NCBI RefSeq assembly: GCF_901482695.1
Contig: NZ_LR590484.1
Coordinates: 3,844,001-3,908,000 of the forward strand
Length of the DNA stretch: 64,000 nt
Source: Sphingobacterium thalpophilum
Lineage (GTDB): Bacteria > Bacteroidota > Bacteroidia > Sphingobacteriales > Sphingobacteriaceae
Direction of reading: 5' to 3'
This document shows positions 60,097 through 64,000 of the stretch, in pieces (the first letter of the stretch is position 1; each line of letters opens with the position of its first letter). The translations under genes and the position numbers were made by a program. The notes under the pieces were generated by a model. That model did no database searches, was not told where the DNA came from, and saw only the letters and a program-made list of their open reading frames with translations.

Positions 60097-61383
60097 ATGA
60101 TAGCAAAAATCGGTAGAAGCGGAAATTTATATGGGGCATTGGCATACAATCAACTCAAAGTGGAGCATGAAAACGGACAAATTTTGTTTGCCAGTAAGAT
60201 GATTGAAACCGCTAACGGGCATTATTCCGTAGCACAATTAGCCCAATCTTTTGCGCCTTACCTAATAGCCAACCGCAATACCGAGAAACATACGCTGCAT
60301 ATTTCGCTCAATCCCGACCCGAATGATAAGGTAAGCAATGAAAAATATCGGGAAATGGCAGAACAGTATATGCGGGAAATGGGTTACGGCGAACAGCCTT
60401 TTGTGGTGTTCAAACATACCGATACCAGCCGCAGCCATATACACATTGTATCAGTTTGCGTGAATGAGCAGGGAAAAAAGATCTCGGACAAATTCGAGAA
60501 AATGCGGTCGATGAATGTATGCCGTGAACTGGAAAAACAACACGGGTTGATACCCGCCACCGACAAAGAGCGTAATCAGACTGATAAGGTTTTCCGTCCG
60601 GTTGATTATCGGGCAGGCGATGTTAAGAGCCAAATCGCTTCAGTCGTTCGTCACCTGCCAAACTATTACCAATATCAAACATTGGGAGAATATAATGCCC
60701 TGCTTTCCCTGTTCAATATTACCGCCGAGAAAATAGAGGGCGAATTGCAAGGGAAAATGCAGCAGGGCTTATTGTACATTCCATTGAATGAAAATGGTGA
60801 TAGAGCCGGGCATCCGTTTAAGGCTTCATTATTCGGGAAGAGCGCAGGGCTTTCGGCTTTGGAACTGCATTTTGCGAAATGCAAAACGGCTTTGAAAACC
60901 AGCCCCACCAAACAGACCTTAAAATCCGCCGTTAGCATTGCCCTGCAATCTACAACTGATGAATTGAGCTTTAAAAAGCATTTGGCAGAACAAGGTATTA
61001 ATGTCGTGGTAAGAAGAAATGATACGGGCCGAATATACGGAATGACATTTATAGACCACAACTCAAAAGCTGTATGGAATGGTTCACGTTTGGCAACAGA
61101 ACTTTCTGCCAACGCTTTTAACGATTATTGGAATAGTAGTCGTCAATCGGAGAAAAAAGAATCAGGCATACGACAGTCAAAAACACCCACATCAGATGAT
61201 GCAGATCTTCCCGAGGAAGCCCCACACCATCTGTTCAATTTCTTAAATACTGACAAACATGAAGATGGTTTGATCGAAGCGTTGGGCGGATTGCTTCCCG
61301 AAGCTCAAGGCGAAGATTACGAGGAACAGGATTTTGCTAACCAAATGAAAAAGAAAAGAAAACACCGCAGAAATTCTGGATAA
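60097..61383 (+). CDS. mobB: Relaxase MobB
   Basis: A 428-residue relaxase of the MobA/VirD2-like mobilisation family. Candidate nucleophile tyrosines lie in SGNLYGALAYNQ (Tyr12, Tyr17). The metal-binding histidines are in SRSHIHIVSV (about 111-118), preceded by HTLHISLNPDP. It nicks oriT and leads the strand into the recipient. The C-terminal quarter is charged and probably disordered, ending KKKRKHRRNSG. In CTnDOT-type elements a VirD4-like coupling protein follows; here it does not. Confidence 0.92.
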   Translation: MIAKIGRSGNLYGALAYNQLKVEHENGQILFASKMIETANGHYSVAQLAQSFAPYLIANRNTEKHTLHISLNPDPNDKVSNEKYREMAEQYMREMGYGEQPFVVFKHTDTSRSHIHIVSVCVNEQGKKISDKFEKMRSMNVCRELEKQHGLIPATDKERNQTDKVFRPVDYRAGDVKSQIASVVRHLPNYYQYQTLGEYNALLSLFNITAEKIEGELQGKMQQGLLYIPLNENGDRAGHPFKASLFGKSAGLSALELHFAKCKTALKTSPTKQTLKSAVSIALQSTTDELSFKKHLAEQGINVVVRRNDTGRIYGMTFIDHNSKAVWNGSRLATELSANAFNDYWNSSRQSEKKESGIRQSKTPTSDDADLPEEAPHHLFNFLNTDKHEDGLIEALGGLLPEAQGEDYEEQDFANQMKKKRKHRRNSG

Positions 61384-61422
61384 GCAAATTAAATACACTG
61401 GTATATTAAGACGGATGCTGAA

Positions 61423-62664
61423 TTAAAAATAGGTTGAGATACCAAAACTAAAACCACCGAGCAATACAGGCGGATTCGCAAAGAAGTCACGGCTACGCTG
61501 GTGCCTGTAGTTCAATCGCAATACGGTTTCAGAATTTGGACGGAAGCTCAATCCTCCCACCACACTCCACAGATCTTCACCAATATTATCGCCAGTTTCC
61601 CTAAGCTTCCCCACATTCCAATCCACATATTCCAAACGGCAGGCAAGGCTTAGGGATGCTTTTGGCCATCCCAATATTTTTCGTTGTAAAACAGGTTGGA
61701 CGATATCGACAAATCCGCCTTGTTGCCGCTCACCATATTGTTGAGTATAACTTTCCGGAACCATTAGTTTAATCCATGCCCATTCACCGGTAATAAAAGT
61801 CTTTATGTGCGGAATCTTCGTGTTAAAATCAACTGCATATACACTCAATGTCCGTTTTTCGTCGATAACGTTGCCATTGTCAACGTACCTGTTGTAAATA
61901 CCACCCATGTAAGAAATGCCAATTTCACCTATCCTGTTATTTCTTGCTGCCAGTTTTCCTGAAAAGAGTGGTTGCCCGGTGAGACTTAACTCGAAACGGT
62001 CGGTGTTGGATTTTGTCGCAGCCAGGTACGTTTTGCCCTGTTCATTGTTAATGATGGATTGATCAAATCCTCCCGAAACATAAGCTTCATAACCGAACAT
62101 CCAGTCGTCATCGTAATGTTTACCATACAATCCGAATCCGGCGTTGCTCCAGGTGGAAGGCAAAAGCTGTGTCGCTGAAATTGGACGGTCTGTAAACTCC
62201 CACTTAGGCCCGTCATGGTTTTGATTGAATGCACCGATCGGACTAAGGATAATCCCCCCACGCAAGTTCAGCAAAGGATGAAACTCCATGTCCAATGCCG
62301 CAAATTCGATGTTGATCTCCTTGGTACCATTCTCAAATTCAAGCTCGCTCATGAACTTGATGCGCTTGCTGATCGTGGATGCCATAAAAATGGTGAACCT
62401 CCTGAATTGGAACTGGTTTCCTTGGCTTACCCCGTCCTGGCCAATATGTTGCCAGTTGGCCTCCATATATCCACCCACAGATATGGGCAGTTTGCCTGCT
62501 GAAAGCATTGGTCTATTATATATCGCATCCATATTCATTGTATTGTTCAGTGAATCCCTGTTTTCCGCTCTCCTGAACAGGGTAGAATCAATCTGAGCAT
62601 GAACCAGCGCCGGTACAAACAGACTAACACTGATTAAAAGTGTGACGTAGTATTTTTTATGCAT
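61423..62664 (-). CDS. Outer-membrane beta-barrel, OprP/porin-like
   Basis: A 413-residue exported protein: signal peptide (VTLLISVSLFVPALVHAQ) and then many amphipathic strands. GGYMEANWQHIG, FQFRRFTIFMASTISKRIKF, MSELEFENGTKEINIEFAAL and LRGGIILSPIGAFNQNHDGP are typical of phosphate-selective-porin-like barrels. It ends with an aromatic residue (GFSFGISTYF), the barrel assembly signal. It overlaps the end of the Rieske gene by 8 bases, so it belongs to that operon. Substrate unknown. Confidence 0.75.
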   Translation of the reverse strand: MHKKYYVTLLISVSLFVPALVHAQIDSTLFRRAENRDSLNNTMNMDAIYNRPMLSAGKLPISVGGYMEANWQHIGQDGVSQGNQFQFRRFTIFMASTISKRIKFMSELEFENGTKEINIEFAALDMEFHPLLNLRGGIILSPIGAFNQNHDGPKWEFTDRPISATQLLPSTWSNAGFGLYGKHYDDDWMFGYEAYVSGGFDQSIINNEQGKTYLAATKSNTDRFELSLTGQPLFSGKLAARNNRIGEIGISYMGGIYNRYVDNGNVIDEKRTLSVYAVDFNTKIPHIKTFITGEWAWIKLMVPESYTQQYGERQQGGFVDIVQPVLQRKILGWPKASLSLACRLEYVDWNVGKLRETGDNIGEDLWSVVGGLSFRPNSETVLRLNYRHQRSRDFFANPPVLLGGFSFGISTYF

Positions 62665-63103
62665 GTTTAAGTGATATGTTGAGTTGGTCGTTAACGATAT
62701 TTACAGAAAAAGAGCGCAAGCTCTCCCGGGCTGGCCCATTTTGTACCTGCCCTTTGTTGTTGAACTCACTGCCATGTGCAGGACATTGCAGTATATCGCC
62801 GAAAGCCTGTAATTCAGCGCCCTGATGAGTGCATTGCATAAGCACCGCACTGTATTCGCTTTCTGAAAAACGGAATACATATATGGGGTACCTCAGTTGG
62901 CCGTGTTCCACAATAATGTATTTTCTATAGATTTCCTTTCCGCCCTTACCAGAAAGGAAACTGCTCAACGGAACGGAAAGATCGGAGCCCATAATCTTAC
63001 CTGATATGGACTTCCCCGTAGCACATCCTTCCAACAGTACAGGTGCCAGACCTGTACCGAGGCAGGCAAAGCCACATTGTTTGATAAATTGCTTTCTGTC
63101 CAT
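62657..63103 (-). CDS. Rieske [2Fe-2S] protein
   Basis: A 148-residue protein with an export signal that includes a possible lipobox (LAPVLLEGC). The Rieske cluster ligands are clear: CTHQGAELQ and, 18 residues later, CPAHGSEFN, giving the Cys-X-His and Cys-X2-His pairs. It would carry electrons in the periplasm, presumably to or from the di-heme protein whose gene lies one base upstream. Confidence 0.87.
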   Translation of the reverse strand: MDRKQFIKQCGFACLGTGLAPVLLEGCATGKSISGKIMGSDLSVPLSSFLSGKGGKEIYRKYIIVEHGQLRYPIYVFRFSESEYSAVLMQCTHQGAELQAFGDILQCPAHGSEFNNKGQVQNGPARESLRSFSVNIVNDQLNISLKHA

Positions 63104-63104
63104 A

Positions 63105-64000
63105 TTATAATGATTTGAGGAATTTGATAATCGCGGCTTTATCTGTTGGAGACAGGTTGTTGTACTGCTGACGGGAAGCTACCGCTTCTCCTCCGTGCAG
63201 TTCTATTGCCTGTTCAATGCTGGTTGCCATGCCATCGTGCATCAGGAAATACTTTCCGCCCTGTGAATTAGGTGAAAGACCCAGCCCCCATAATGGCGGT
63301 GTCCTCCATTCATTGGTCTTTGCAGTACCTTCGGTGTATCCATCATCCAGGCCCGAACCCATATCATGTAGCAACAGATCGGTGTATGGATAAAAATCCT
63401 TGAATGCAAGTGCCGAAATCGGGGCATTGCCTGTAGTTAGTTTGGGTTTGTGGCAACTGCTGCAATTCACTTGCGTAAAAAGGGCTTTCCCCTTTATTAC
63501 ATCCGCATCGGTCTGATTACGGGGGATGGGTGCCTTCAAGGTTTGTAAATAAAAACCTAGGTTGTTCACTCGCTGGGTGGAAATTTCTGGATCTACTTTC
63601 TGCCCGGAATACACATCTATGGGATGGTAGAGCGTAGATATCCCCATATCCTGTGCGAGTGCGTCTACCGTCTGCTGAAGAAGATCATAAACACTAGCCT
63701 TCTTACCGAACCGCCCGATATACCTGCCATTGTGAGAAACGCTTCCGCTACGGGGATTGATATAGGATGGGATATTTATCCAGTTTACCCTGCCGGAGAT
63801 GCCGTCCCCATCCAGATCATTTGGATCAGCCATTTGGAGCAGTACATCATCAGGAACAAATTCAAGAAGCCCCAGTCCTGTAACTGCGGGGGGCGTAAAC
63901 CTTGAAAAGGCCGCTCCCGGAGGTAAAACTTCCGGTTGATAGCCTGGGATAGCTCTGTTCTGTAACTGTGGACCGCCCAGATGCAAAAACTGGTTACCCG
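63105..64000 (-). CDS. Di-heme oxidoreductase (partial, 5' end outside the window)
   Basis: The C-terminal 293+ residues of a di-heme oxidoreductase-family cytochrome. VNCSSCHKPKLTTG provides a CXXCH haem c site, TPPLWGLGLSPNSQGGKYFL and MHDGMATSIEQAIELHGGEA are family hallmarks, and PAVTGLGLLEFVPDDVLLQM lies near the window edge. The frame is open to base 64000 (GNQF precedes the TTG at 63986), so the gene starts beyond the window. The N-terminal haem site is not visible here. Genes follow in the order oxidoreductase, Rieske, barrel. Confidence 0.85.
   Translation of the reverse strand, partial: GNQFLHLGGPQLQNRAIPGYQPEVLPPGAAFSRFTPPAVTGLGLLEFVPDDVLLQMADPNDLDGDGISGRVNWINIPSYINPRSGSVSHNGRYIGRFGKKASVYDLLQQTVDALAQDMGISTLYHPIDVYSGQKVDPEISTQRVNNLGFYLQTLKAPIPRNQTDADVIKGKALFTQVNCSSCHKPKLTTGNAPISALAFKDFYPYTDLLLHDMGSGLDDGYTEGTAKTNEWRTPPLWGLGLSPNSQGGKYFLMHDGMATSIEQAIELHGGEAVASRQQYNNLSPTDKAAIIKFLKSL

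Noticed and set aside
1..64000. CRISPR arrays, tRNA and rRNA genes
   Set aside because: No regularly spaced repeats of CRISPR type and no tRNA- or rRNA-like segments were recognised by eye; a small tRNA could still have been missed.

Overview
The window comes from a Bacteroidota genome, most likely a Sphingobacterium-like member of the Sphingobacteriaceae. The evidence is a SusC/SusD pair, two-component kinases of the HisKA_3/LuxR type, cytochrome bd, CTnDOT-type transfer genes, and several promoters of the Bacteroidota form (TTG, about 20 bases, TAnnTTTG). No rRNA, tRNA or CRISPR array was seen.

Positions 1-18.5 kb look like resident chromosome. They hold a SufR-like Fe-S regulator divergent from a superoxide dismutase/DUF2480/flavin reductase operon, with a perfect 27-base inverted repeat between them. 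Next come a histidine kinase/response regulator pair and cydAB. A polysaccharide utilisation locus follows: sulfatase, GH3, GH144-type glucanase, SusD and SusC. The enzyme set points to beta-1,2-glucan. The susC gene carries an in-frame stop 56 codons before its natural end.

From about 18.5 kb to at least 61.4 kb the window holds an integrative conjugative element of the CTnDOT superfamily. It starts with an IntDOT-like tyrosine integrase and a putative metallopeptidase/DUF4238 pair. A plasmid-like block follows: structured non-coding DNA, SSB, DUF932 protein, small ORFs and a PRTRC cassette (E, C, F, B, ThiF). Then comes an AT-rich cargo region with Fur, a methyltransferase, a candidate new signalling system, secreted paralogues, an orphan receiver, Xis2-like HTH proteins, an ACR3-like transporter, a DHFR-like enzyme and an AraC regulator. 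The transfer genes traQ-traE lie on the minus strand, with traD-traA and two unknown paralogues upstream of them. The divergent mobA-mobB genes are preceded by a likely oriT.

The strongest candidate for something undescribed is 31.0-34.3 kb. A small CPPHC-tailed protein, a seven-helix membrane protein, a sensor-less histidine kinase and a LuxR regulator form one overlapping operon. An almost identical 17-base operator sits in the same place against the -33 element of this operon and of the next gene, which encodes a protein with a long C-terminal glycine zipper. This looks like an autoregulated signalling circuit driving a membrane-active effector.

Other notable points are a 2.49 kb group II intron that splits traG 41 codons before its end, a decayed second copy of the traQ 3' end beside a membrane protein/XRE cassette, and a 16-base repeat shared by the two sides of the transfer block. 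No coupling protein follows the relaxase. Instead the window ends in a minus-strand di-heme oxidoreductase/Rieske/outer-membrane barrel group, which is either cargo or flanking DNA.
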